A stretch of 64,000 nt of DNA from Telopea speciosissima (Eukaryota > Streptophyta > Magnoliopsida > Proteales > Proteaceae): the NCBI RefSeq assembly GCF_018873765.1, contig NC_057925.1, positions 15,635,568 to 15,699,567 on the forward strand, read 5' to 3'. The notes below the pieces were generated by a model that saw only the letters and a program-made list of their open reading frames with translations, had not been told where the DNA came from and did no database searches. Position 1 is the stretch's first letter. Every line of letters begins with the position of its first letter. Positions 45,401-55,326 of this stretch are shown here, in pieces. The position numbers were made by a program, and so were the translations under genes.

Positions 45401-46922
45401 TTGATTACAGGTCAAAGGTGAAATTGTATGGCATCGATCCGTTGTAATCCCCACCAAGTTACCTGCGACATAAACTTCATAGTAAGGTCCTTATAATTAG
45501 TTGCAATGGTGCCCAAAGTCTCCACCATTGAACCCCGAGAATAAGGTCTGCACCATGGAGAGATAGCACAAAGAAATCTGTGGTGAAGCAATGTTCATTC
45601 AAATTAAATGAAACATTTCTGCAGATACCAACACAAGTCAAATGCTCCCCATTGCCTACTTGAACTTGGAAGGTACTTGACGGCGTGACTACCAAACCCA
45701 AGAATTTAGCAGTGTGTTCTTGAATAAAATTGTGCGTGCTGCCCCCATCTATTAGCACCTCAACACTGGAGTTGTTGATCCGACCTTTGAGTCGCAAGGA
45801 TTTAGGGGACCGATGGCCCATTAAGGCATGTAGACTGATTTCTGGATCAGAATTAGGTTCTTGCGATTCCTCAATTTCATTGGGTAACACCTCATCCATG
45901 AACTCATCACCCTCTAACAGCAAAAGAGTGGACCGACCTTTACACCTGTGACCCACATGGAACTTTTCATCACAATTAAAGCAAAGGCCCTTTTGCCTCC
46001 TTTGCTGTTGCTCAGCCTCTGATAACCTCCTTATTGGTTGTTTGGGAGTCTGATTAGAAATTTGGGTGGTAGGACTAGGGCCCAAAATTGAAGGCAATGG
46101 ATTGATAGATATTGGTTTCTGCTGCCAAGGTTTAGCATAAGGTTTGAAATCAAGGAATTTGTCCTCCTGCAATCTAGCAAGATCCAGGGCCTGTTGCAGA
46201 GAATCAGGTTGTAATGCTAGGACCTCTCTTCTGAGCATTGGCTTGAGGCCAGAAATGAAACAACTCTTTAACATATCATCACTGAGGCCATAGATACGAC
46301 TAGAAAGAGACTCAAACTTAACTTGATAATCCAAAACAGTGGTTCTTGAACCAGTTTGGATAGGGCCCCCTTAAGATCTTCATATCTTGAAGGTCCGAAA
46401 CGGATTTGAATCCCATTCACAAACTCAGTCCAGGTATTACATTGATTATTATGAAATTTCCATTGGAACCAACTACAAGCAGGACCGTCTAAATGAATAG
46501 ATGCAAGTTTAACTTTCTGATTCTCAGGTATATCATGATAATCAAAAAATTGATGGACTTTAAACAACCAGTCAACAGGATCACCATCAAGAAATCGAGG
46601 AAAATCAACTTTAATACCTCTGTTGGCACGGTGAAACTGCTGAAGACGAGGACGATGATCATCTAGATTGAAAAGTACCCATAGGACAGTCAAACTTAGA
46701 AGCTATCATCTCCACTAATTGTTGCTGAAAGGACGTATTAATGGCTTCCATATCCTGACGAATCCAAGAACAGATCCTCTCTTCATCATCTTTCTTTGAT
46801 TCAAGAATGAGCTCTGAGCATTTAGTCACGATCACATCCATTGAAAGATTTGCAGACCTCTCCTTTGATCGAAGACCTTCTGCCATGGTTAACGGCAAAG
46901 TTGCGGATCAATGAAAGCACCA

Positions 46923-47289
46923 ATATCTGAATTCTTCAAGAATTGGAATCTAAGGGCTAACGCAGGGAAAAACAGAGAGAATTAAGAAAGAAGGGGTTCT
47001 CTGTTTGAGCACAAGAGCAAGCTCCAGAATTGGGGAAAAGAAGGAAGGAATTAAGGAGTATTGTATTTTTTCATAGCCATCTACACGTGTTAGGTCTTTA
47101 TATATACCCTTACAACCAATTTCTGTTACAACAACAACTGTCCTAGCTGAGCTGGAAGAATCCTTCTAAATGAACCCTTCTAACCACTTGGGTTTACGCA
47201 AGCCTTCTCTGGACCTGAGTTGTATGGTATCACCTTGGACTCCCTCCTCATGTAGACTAGACCCATGATCTGTGGTCTGGATTGTATCA
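46923..47289 (-). repeat. 5' LTR of the Ty3/gypsy element
   Basis: About 367 bp. In element orientation it starts TGATACAATCCAGACCACAG at 47289. The inner edge is slightly altered relative to the 3' LTR. It is followed by TTGGTGCTTTCATTGATC, in the place of the primer-binding site; the cognate tRNA is not assigned. Confidence 0.9.
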
Positions 47290-47329
47290 GATTATAGTGG
47301 ACTGCATGAATATATATGACAGGTGTGGC

Positions 47330-47885
47330 ATTATATAGGAGTTGGACACCGAACACCTTGTATGTATACTCAAGAAGACAATTTATGGTTTGAAATTAGA
47401 CAATGATAAATAAAATTTGATGAAATTGTTGCTTCTTTTGATTTTAAGAAAAACATGATAGATCAATGCATTTATAATAAAATCGATGGGAGTAAACTTA
47501 TTTTTCTTGTGTTTTACGTTGATGATATTCTTTTTTGAAGCAATAATTGTGCTTTTCTACATGAGACAAATCAGTCATTATCTAATTATTTTGATATGAA
47601 GAATCTTTGTGAAGCCATTTACGTTCTAGTCATTATTAAGATACATCGTAACAAATCTTATGGTATTGTGAGTTTGCCTCAAAAGGCTCAATGGTTGTGA
47701 AATTTTATCTTCGTATTGTTTACTTTATGTCTAAGCATATTAACATAAAATACGTCATTATAGAGAGAAAGTTCATGAGTCACAAATTTCTATACAACAC
47801 ATTACTACAGATGATATGATTGCTGATCCATTAAGGGCTTGACTCCAAAAGCTTTTCAGGAGCATATTACTCATACAGGATTAAA
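47330..47885 (+). mobile_element. Ty1/copia reverse transcriptase/RNase H relic
   Basis: Plus-strand remnants of a copia polyprotein: FDEIVASFDFKKN, DQCIYNKIDGSKLIFLV, FYVDDILF, LSNYFDMKNLCEAIYV, then an RNase H end resembling ITTDDMIADPL. It is heavily decayed with many breaks and has no recognisable LTRs, so it is old. The Ty3/gypsy element immediately to the left may have split it. Confidence 0.8.
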
Positions 47886-48177
47886 AGTTAACCACGGATT
47901 CAACCACAGAAACGTCTACAATGCTAGGATTCTGATCCAAGTTAACCAAGGAACCATTTTGGAATTGGAACAAAAATCAACTTCTCTCAATGAGGAAGAG
48001 ACATTAGAGAGGCAAGCATCAAGCAGGCTCTGAAATTGACAAGGACCATACTTGCAGAATTCCCAGAGGCTCCAACGGTAGCATTTTCTTCCTCATCTGT
48101 GATGAACTTCTCAACCAAAGCTGGTACTAGAAGGATACTGTCTCCCCTACCCCTAGTCCGACGACTCTCCTTGGGGA

Positions 48178-48414
48178 TTAGGTTGCCGCGCGGAAGGACT
48201 CGATGAGAGGAACCCACTCATTGATCACCTCCTGAACGAAACTGCAGCCACCCTCAGGACACTGTGATGGATTTCGGAAGCTCGGATGACGCCTTGACCT
48301 CGACACAAATGCGAGCAAAGGAGAGAGACATTCTTTCAACATGGTCAAGCTAAGAGCTGATGAAGACCAAAGGTAAAGTGACAAAAGTAGAATAAAAAAA
48401 GATTGATTCATCAT
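48178..48414 (-). CDS. Unassigned ORF with signal-peptide-like start
   Basis: 78 codons, minus strand. The N-terminus MMNQSFFILLLSLYLWSSSA is hydrophobic and signal-peptide-like. It is followed by a mixed segment containing RSRRHPSFRNPSQCPEGGCS and ending IESFRAAT. I do not recognise it. An overlapping frame (48217-47987) continues with ESRRTRGRGDSILLVPALVE, so a frameshifted or spliced longer product is possible. The first ~40 codons were duplicated by the 422-bp tandem duplication to the right. It could be a gene fragment; function unknown. Confidence 0.3.
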   Translation of the reverse strand: MMNQSFFILLLSLYLWSSSALSLTMLKECLSPLLAFVSRSRRHPSFRNPSQCPEGGCSFVQEVINEWVPLIESFRAAT

Positions 48415-49142
48415 CTATAACATCTACTCATCCTATGATTCCAAATCAATAGATTCATTGAACAACTCTTGAGTAAAGTAATAATAATAAATATTGTATC
48501 ATGTAACTTCATCTACAAATGAAACTCCCCTTGAATCACTATGGAGTAAAGAGATTGATTTATATTTTGATCATTTGTATTTCTTTTCCAATCTCATCGA
48601 GTTCATTTTTGTTCGACCAACCTCCATAACACACTTTGAAACAGTTGAAATCATTTCGGTAATAATTAGTTGATCAATAAGCACCCTAGCAAAATATTAA
48701 AATTATTGGCCTATACAGGTCTCAACACAAATGCGAGCAAAGGAGAGAGACATTCTTTCAACATGGTCAAGCTAAGAGCTGATGAAGACCAAAGGTAAAG
48801 TGACAAAAGTAGAATAAAAAAAGATTGATTCATCATCTATAACATCTACTCATCCTATGATTCCAAATCCATAGATTCATTGAACAACTTTTGAGTAAAG
48901 TAATAATAATAAATATTGTATCATGTAACTTCATCTACAAATGAAACTCCCCTTGAATCACTATGAAATAAAGAGATTGATTTATATTTTGATCATTTGT
49001 ATTTCTTTTTCAATCTCATCGAGTTCATTTTTGTTCGACCAACCTCCATAACACTCTTTGAAACAGTTGAAATCATTTCGGTAATAATCAATTGATCAAT
49101 AAGCGCCCTAGCAAAATATTAAAAATATTGGCCTATACAGGT
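48299..49142. repeat. 422-bp tandem duplication ending inside a tRNA gene
   Basis: 48299-48720 and 48721-49142 are nearly identical (for example ctcgacacaaatgcgagcaa versus ctcaacacaaatgcgagcaa at the unit starts). The unit includes the 3' 14-16 nt of tRNA-Ile: at 48708 ggcctatacaggtctc is followed directly by the next unit, while at 49130 the same sequence continues into the whole tRNA. The right breakpoint therefore lies in the T-loop region of the tRNA gene. Confidence 0.93.
48708..48723 (-). pseudogene. tRNA-Ile 3'-end fragment at duplication junction
   Basis: 16 nt identical to the 3' acceptor and T-stem end of the tRNA at 49130-49202, created by the 422-bp tandem duplication. It has no internal promoter boxes and is not a gene. 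Confidence 0.85.
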
Positions 49143-49202
49143 CTCGAACCTGTGACCTTCGCGTTATTAGCACAACGCTCTAACCAACTGAGCTAATAGG
49201 CC
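49130..49202 (-). tRNA. tRNA-Ile (anticodon AAU)
   Basis: 73 nt on the minus strand. The acceptor stem GGCCTAT pairs perfectly with ATAGGCC. The D-arm/A-box is TAGCTCAGTTGGTTAGAGC, the anticodon loop CTAATAA carries AAT, and the T-arm/B-box is GGTTCGAGACC. The sequence matches the cytosolic plant tRNA-Ile(AAU) pattern. There is no intron and no encoded CCA. A T5 run directly downstream on the minus strand (complement of 49121-49125) is a good Pol III terminator, and a TATAATATA stretch lies just upstream. It is probably functional. Confidence 0.95.
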
Positions 49203-49415
49203 AGATGTATATTATAAGCAAGAGACTTTTTATTTGTGTTCTTGTTTTATAATGGCTGTACTTCACATCAATATATATTTATCATTCTTACCCCTCAAAA
49301 TCGTTCTCTCTCTCCTTGTTATGAACTTCATCTTCATGATCCTCATTGCGACCACCAATCTCTGTAAACCTCCTCATGTTCTTCTTTCACTTCATGATTC
49401 AAGAGTCTGGTGTTC

Positions 49416-49559
49416 TCTGCCCGGTACAGTGGTTCAGTTCTTCTCATAGGGAGGTGAAAATGATGATCTAACCCCCTGCCTGAACATACTGCCCAAGGGA
49501 AGTTAAAACGTCATTTCCATCTCCCTTGGAGAAGAACTGGACCACTATATCGGGCAGGA
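49416..49559. mobile_element. MITE, relative of the 2559 element
   Basis: The left end tctgcccggtacagtggttc, agttcttctcatagggagg is inverted relative to the right end (complement ttcctgcccgatatagtggt, ccagttcttctccaagggag). It is the same TIR family and size class as 2559-2716, but more diverged. Confidence 0.75.
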
Positions 49560-50032
49560 AAAAAAATTCCTGGGAAAGGCGTTTTTAGGCAAGGAATTAA
49601 TTTTCAGTTTCCTAGTTACAATCAATATACAAAGCTCCACTCATGGCTTTCCGAAATCGATGCCACTAATTTCCAAAACCAAAATCTTAATCAGAAAAGA
49701 ATATGGACTAGAATTCTCAATTCTATCGTCTGTGAAACTCTTCCGAAACGTCGCCAACAGAAACTCGGATAGAATTTTAGGTTGTCTTACTGATCCTTAA
49801 AGAAGTTGACTTTTCAATCCTGTTAAAATTGAGTTGTAATATCGGCATCCAACACAATTCTCATCTCTCTCTCTCTCTCAAGGTTTTTTTTTTGTTTTTT
49901 TGATAAATCTCTTTAAAGTTGCTGACTTCCATGTAAGCTGCTATTTGGAAGTTATAACTTCTCTGTTATGTAACTTCTCTGTTATGTTAGGCCCAAGTGC
50001 CTAGGGCTCTCTACACTTCAGTTTTATGTTTA

Positions 50033-51477
50033 GGAAAATTTATGAAACACCCCTTGAAAATGGGGCGAAACTCAGATCATCTCTTGAAATTTGAAAATAC
50101 TCAGATCATCATCTCTACACTAACGGTGTTAGTTTGCTGTTAGTTATTAATGTAAAATGATTATTTTACCCTTGTAATATATCATACTGTTTTTTTTTTT
50201 TTTTGATGAGAAAAAATAAATCAGGATTTGAGAGTTTTGTGCTCTGCTGAGTTAAGATGAGTGTGTTGGGGTTTGATGTCGGAAATGATAAGTGCGTCGT
50301 TGCTGCTGCAAAGCAGCGGTTTTGCAGCGGGGCATTGATGTTTTGCTTAACGAGGATTCGAATCGTGAAACACCATTTGTTGTCTCATTTGGTGAGAAGC
50401 AACGGTTCTTGGGCTCTGCTGGAGCTGCTTCTGTAACCATGAATCCAAAATCCACAATCTCGCAGGTGAAGAGGTTGATTGGTTTGAACTTCAAGCAGCC
50501 TGATGTTCAGAATGAACTCCGTTTCTTCCCCTTTGAGACTTCAGAGGCTGCTGATGGTGGAATTCTGATCCATTTGCAATATATGGGAGAGACTCAGAAG
50601 TTTACTCCTGTTCACATTTTGGCAGTGCTTTTTTCACATTTGAAACAGATGGCAGAGAAAAATCTGGAAAATCCAGTCTTGGACTGTGTTATTGGCATTC
50701 CTTCATATTTCACAGATTTGCAAAGACGTGGGTATTTGAATGCTGCAGCAATAGCTGGGTTGAAAAAATTGAGGTTGATATAGAGAGAACTGATATAAAC
50801 CGCAGCCCAAAAACTGCAAATCTGAAGTAACTAAACCCAGAATTTGGTGATTTTGCAATAAAATAAGATCTGGGATTCAGATGGACACCAAACTAGGATT
50901 GAGTGGCCTTCAAGAAAGGGGTAATAATCCCCTAAAAACTGAGATAGATCTTCTGATCAGATCATAAATGATAGAGGATATCAATCTGGAAAAAACCCCT
51001 TGAAAACAGAGTATTGCAAACCTTGTTTGGAGATTTCTAATAGTACATAATCAAGTGCTCAGACCAGCTTCAAATCTTGATCGAGTAGCCTTACCCAGTA
51101 GATGAATAAATCCTTGAAAGATAGAAAGAGATCTACTGGCTGGATTGAAATTAATTTAAAAAATCGATGATGCTAGAATTGGGGAAGTTCAAATCCTAAC
51201 TCCGGTTTAGCAATTTGGGGAGGAAGGAGAGGGAATATTCCCTCTCCGATTCCTTATTTTAATTAAGAAAAAAAAAAAAAAGTACATGTTGGGTTTTTAG
51301 ATCTAAGGGTAAAATAGTAATTATACTTTTCTCAAGGGTAGTTTAGGGTTTTCAAAAAATTTAATTAGCTGATTTCATCAGTTAACTAACGGTAGGGTGT
51401 AATCTGAGTATTGGGCTCTAATACAGGAGGTGATCTGAGTTTCGACCCATTTTCAAGGGGTATTTTGTAAATTTCCC
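50033..51477. mobile_element. Pack-MULE (1.45 kb) with Hsp110-type gene fragment
   Basis: It starts GGAAAATTTATGAAACACCC and ends AGGGGTATTTTGTAAATTTCCC. The TIR match extends about 150 bp (cttgaaaatggg-cgaaactcagatca..., actaacggt, ttaccctt), with scattered differences. A perfect 9-bp duplication TTATGTTTA (50024-50032 and 51478-51486) is the Mutator hallmark. There is no transposase; the interior carries part of a cytosolic Hsp110-class gene plus ~500 bp of unassigned DNA (50790-51290). Confidence 0.92.
50257..50783 (+). pseudogene. Captured N-terminal fragment of an Hsp110/Hsp70-14-type gene
   Basis: An ATG at 50257 opens MSVLGFDVGNDKCVVAAAKQ, the start of the Hsp110-class nucleotide-binding domain. 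A short duplication (gcagcgg-tttt-gcagcgg, 11 bp extra near 50315) shifts the frame. The second frame then runs GIDVLLNEDSNRETPFVVSF, GEKQRFLGSAGAAS, MNPKSTISQVKRLIG, FTPVHILAVLFSHLKQMAEK and CVIGIPSYFTDLQRRGYLNA up to about LRLI. That is roughly the first 170 residues of a protein of over 800. The rest of the ATPase domain and the substrate-binding part are missing. It is inside a Mutator element with a 9-bp duplication, so it is transposon cargo, not the functional gene. Confidence 0.88.
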
Positions 51478-51709
51478 TTATGTTTAACTGATACATAAAC
51501 ATAAATTTAGGCCTTTGGTATGATTTATGATTCATCATTAATATAAATCGATATAAAATAAATTTATAAAGAGGTGAGTAGATGTTGAATGAATATGCTC
51601 GTCCTGCCCGTGCTGCACAGATATAGGGTTGCACGCAAAGATCGCCTTCTCAAGCAAGGCACTCGGGCAGGGGTAAGGTGGTCTTTACGTGTGGTCTTGG
51701 GTCTACACA
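51478..51709. other. Short intergenic segment, possible older MITE
   Basis: Contains tcctgcccgtgctgcacaga, then gcactcgggcaggggtaagg. On the far side of the hAT MITE, at 52000, ctcaggcaggatgggcagct is roughly complementary to the first motif, so an older MITE-like element may have been split by the 51710 insertion. No gene. Confidence 0.35.
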
Positions 51710-51991
51710 TAGGGGTGTAAAAGAATAGCCGAAATCCATTTTCGTATTCGTGTTTGTATCCTTTTAGCACTTTTTGAATCCGTCTGAAAGCTAAACGGAT
51801 ATGGATACGGATAGGCTATAGTTATCCAAAAAGCTATATTTACATGTAAACGGATAAAATATCCGATCTGTATTCGTGTCCGTATCTATTTAACACTATC
51901 CAAATCCGTCCGATAGCTAATCGGATGCGGATGCGGATGCGGATGCGGATATAACACCATCCAAGCCGAATCCGATCCGTTTACAACCCTA
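51710..51991. mobile_element. 282-bp hAT-type MITE (TAGGGATGTAAA family)
   Basis: It starts TAGGGGTGTAAAAGAATAGC and ends CCGATCCGTTTACAACCCTA. The perfect 8-bp duplication TCTACACA flanks it (51702-51709 and 51992-51999). The interior is rich in ATCCG/CGGAT motifs. Same family as 7419-7843. Confidence 0.87.
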
Positions 51992-52079
51992 TCTACACAC
52001 CTCAGGCAGGATGGGCAGCTGCGCCATAGACGATCCAAATCCCACAGTATATTGTTGGGGGTAATTATAATCTTCTGAC

Positions 52080-53545
52080 TCTCCCTTTCTTAGCCTTCTC
52101 ATCCGTTTGCATTCTTCTCTTCTAGGTTTCTCCCTTCTTCATCATCAGACGGCGACTCTCTGTTCATCTTCAACACTCTACTTTTGGCTTCGAGCAGATT
52201 CTGGTGCTCTTCTGCTACCTTTTTATGTTTCTGGTTATGCCGTTCCTTTGGTGACGTTTTTTTTTGGGTGTTAGCCTTTTTTTAACTTTCTGTTGGTTTG
52301 GGCCCTGGTGGCATAGAGCGTTATAGTATGCCACGCCTGTCTTCTTCACCTTTGTGGTGTTTGGGCGTCTTTCTATCTTTTGGCTCCTCTAACCTTAACT
52401 TTCCTTTTGGTACTTTCTTCTCCAGAGTCCAGACTGCCTGCGTACCGCCATGTCTTCTAGGGCTTCGGATATTCCAGAACCTGAGAAAACTACTGCAAGA
52501 CCGGTTGATTTTGGAAGCGCTATGCCTTTTGACACTTCATTCCTACCTGATATTGGAGGGAATTTCTCTATCCCGCCTCCTCCTCTGTTCTCGGTGGTGG
52601 CCGAAGACATAAACTGCTCTTTTCTGGATCCCTCTATGGCACCATCTGTCCCTCTTTCGCAACCTGATGTTGCGTGCCAAAGTACCCTTTTGGTCTCATC
52701 CTCCTTTCAACAGAACATGTCTGCATCCAGCATTCACAGCTCATTACTGTGAGGACTGCATTTTTCTGGTACTGGGTTGGCATCACAAATGTTTGCATCC
52801 AATTCCTTCAACTCGAATCTGTTTGTTGGGAATCCAAGCTCTCTCCCTGCTACCAAGAAACGAAAGCTATCCATCCCCACTGAAAATACTTCTCTTTTGT
52901 CCGAGTTCTCTAACTGTCTAACATCAAGAATGATCTATCTCAAGCACTGCTTTCTTCGTCTGATCCTCGATCTCTGATTTCCTTGTTATGGGAATGGTTA
53001 TCTGAGCTCTCTCCGCCTGAGTCTGAGCCAGAGGGTGTGGCGATTAATCGTTCTGTTTGTACCCGGCTTCAAGGATATACTGTTAGTGAACCTGAGGTGC
53101 TAAATCCAATCCAGGACTACCTGATAGAGCTGTGTTTTTTGTGGTTCTAAATTTCTAATTGGGCATCTGACCCTATCACACTGAGAACCGAGCACCTCTC
53201 CGAGCCTTCATTTATTCATCTCTAGGCATCAGTCTTTTCTTTTAAAGCTTTTGATAAAAAATCTTTCACCTGAGTTTTTTTTTTTTTCAGTTTTAATGGT
53301 CACCTGTTATTTTATTTGGCATGTAAGAAACAAGGTTATATTAGAGATTTTCAAACCTGACTCGATGTTGGTCTTTAATGATGTTCTGAAATGGATTCAA
53401 GACATGAATATCTACCCTCCCTCCCCTTCAATTCACCCTCTATACCATTTTTACCACACATCATACACACCCACAATATTGCTTCCATGGCTAGTAATTT
53501 TGAAATACAAATTCCTGGATTAATCTGTGAGCACTGAGCAAGCAT
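52080..53545 (+). mobile_element. Probable internally deleted LINE (L1-like) remnant
   Basis: A leader-like stretch (52080-52440) is followed by an ATG frame at 52450 (MSSRASDIPEPEKTTARPVD...), a stop, and further pieces: FASNSFNSNLFVGNPSSLPA, then SLLWEWLSELSPPESEPEG (about 52970-53030). The last piece, LMVTCYFIWHVRNKVILEIF (about 53290-53350), followed by VFNDVLKWIQDMN, resembles the C-terminal end of plant L1 ORF2 products. No reverse transcriptase core is present. I am confident that it is a decayed expressed-like unit, less so that it is a LINE; a decayed host gene is the alternative. Confidence 0.4.
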
Positions 53546-54786
53546 ATATGAACCAGAACATAGAATAACCAATTGGACTTTTTCCATTTTGCTAGTTGGT
53601 CAGGATGTTCTAACAAATGCAGGTAGTCTAACTACATCAGATGCAAAGGAAGCGGAGCATTTTAGTATTCTTTAGGGCTAGAATCTTGTAGTGAAGAAGA
53701 ACGTAAAACTTGAAGAAATTTTCTGCTCAAGCAAGGAGCTTTTTGACTTTTTTCATCCTACATCTTCAACTCATATTCCCTGGAATCTGATTAAGTACTA
53801 TTTTGAACTTGGCTGATGCAACTGATAATTTCATTAGTATAGCTTTTAAATACTATAACTATATGAACTTATGGCATGACAATATATCTGTAAATTATCT
53901 TCCTCAGTTATTTAAACTTCCTTTTTCATCAAAAAAAAATAAAAATTTCATAACAAAAGTTTTCCCTTTGCATCTATCCACCCTTTGCAATTCCAAATAA
54001 TATAATATAGGCTTAATGTTTCTCTCGCTTAAAACCAAAACTATACGCCCCTACCTGAAACACTGTAGCACCCTTACAAAATGTCCTAAATACCCCCATT
54101 ATTTGATTGGTTTTCTCGAAATACCCCTCCTTTGCTCGAAACTGCACACAAGCATCAGAGGGACCCTCTCCCTATAATATATTATGTATTATATAACATA
54201 TATTATATGAGGGGTCCTCTATCACATTGACATTTCTTCCAATCCAAAATGTCCCATATGCTATCATAATAATGAAACTATTTTAGATGCTTTGGTGTAG
54301 TGCTCATTCGCTACTAGCTGCTAGAAAGTCTCCCCTTTTCGGATTGATGTGCTTCACGTATATTTTTACTTGACTGTACATGGGTTAGTCCATGTGATAG
54401 AAGACCCCTCATAGATCTCAAAGGCCAATTTTAATTCAAAGTAAGCAAGGAAAGTTGTTCAAACTCTGATCCAATATTTTAGTAAAATTACCAAAATACC
54501 ATCACATGTTTTGTAGTATAAAATATGAAATGACATCTTTTGTAATTTTAGTTGCTTTCTTGACTAATTATCTCATTGGATTTGTATCAATGAGATACTT
54601 GACTGGTCCTCTATCATATGGACTAACCCAAATACTGCTCATGGGGCAAATAGTGAAGTGTTATACTTCATTATGCATAGCGCCAGAAAAGAAGACCCAT
54701 TCTTTAAATGATCATATATCATTAAATGTAATAAAATTAATTCCAATCACTAAAGTGAATCAACAACGTAATGTCCCATCACTAAA
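53546..54786. other. Gene-free AT-rich region
   Basis: No coding features. gttagtccatgtgatagaag near 54388 and its approximate complement (ctctatcatatggactaac, about 54608-54626) form a loose inverted repeat, perhaps a decayed MITE. A TATATAATACAT-rich patch lies at 54175-54210. Confidence 0.35.
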
Positions 54787-54949
54787 AAGGGCATACCCAG
54801 TGCATTAGGTCGCCACCATTGTCGAGTCTAGGGAGGGTCATAATGTACGCAGCCTTACCCCCGCTTTGCGGAGAGACTGTTTCCAGAGACTCGAACCCGT
54901 GACCATTTGATCACAATGGACCAACCTTACCGTTGCACCAAGGTCCACC
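54787..54949 (-). mobile_element. Au-like SINE (full length, -)
   Basis: Read on the minus strand it begins with a tRNA-like head (ggtggaccttggtgcaacgg, taaggttggtcc), a B-box-like ggtcacgggttcgagtctct, then gaaacagtctctccgcaaag, gggtaaggctgcgtacatta, tgaccctccctagactcgac and gcactgggtatgccctt. This is the best-preserved promoter region of the four copies in the window. Confidence 0.87.
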
Positions 54950-55326
54950 ATCTCTAGTTCATGCAAAGCACACAATTTACAACACATCCTCTCTTTTAAC
55001 ATGACCTTTTTTTTTGGGTACATTTGCATGACTTTTTTTTTCAATTTTTGTTTTAACATGATAAGCACTCCTCTTTCAATCCATATAGAAATCAAATCCT
55101 TGTCTACTGTTCTACCCAAAAAAAAAATCCGTGTCTTCTGATTTCCTTTTGAAGGTTGTGAATCACATTATTCTTGATAAGTAACTTTCGTTTCTCTCTC
55201 CAATGTTTTCTGTTTGGTACTCCTATGAGATAAAAAAAAAAGAGCCCTATTAGGCTAATAATAATGCATGTGTCTTTTTATGCCTGACTGATTCTTTCTT
55301 GGTTTCATGGTTTTGCATAGGGAACA

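Larger units (their letters stand above)
42078..47289 (-). mobile_element. Ty3/gypsy LTR retrotransposon (chromovirus-like) fossil, 5.2 kb
   Basis: Both LTRs are present and a perfect 5-bp target duplication GATTA flanks the element (42073-42077, 47290-47294). Parts in coding order on the minus strand: gag with a CCHC knuckle (about 45.9-46.9 kb), aspartic protease (LIDGGSTHNFI, about 45.7 kb), reverse transcriptase with FFDDILVYS (about 44.4-45.1 kb), RNase H (about 43.9-44.3 kb), integrase with a zinc-binding head and DDE core (about 42.8-43.8 kb) and a chromodomain-like tail (about 42.45-42.6 kb). A polypurine tract (GTGGGGGTGGAAA) abuts the 3' LTR. The coding region is broken in about half a dozen places, so it is dead. 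The LTRs are nearly identical, so the insertion is young. It appears to have landed beside or within older copia debris. Confidence 0.95.

Noticed and set aside
42326-46898. Treating the gag-pol pieces as separate host genes
   Set aside because: All lie between matching LTRs with a target duplication; they are parts of one fossil retrotransposon.
48708-48723. Possible second tRNA gene
   Set aside because: Only the 3' 16 nt are present, made by the 422-bp tandem duplication; no A-box or B-box.
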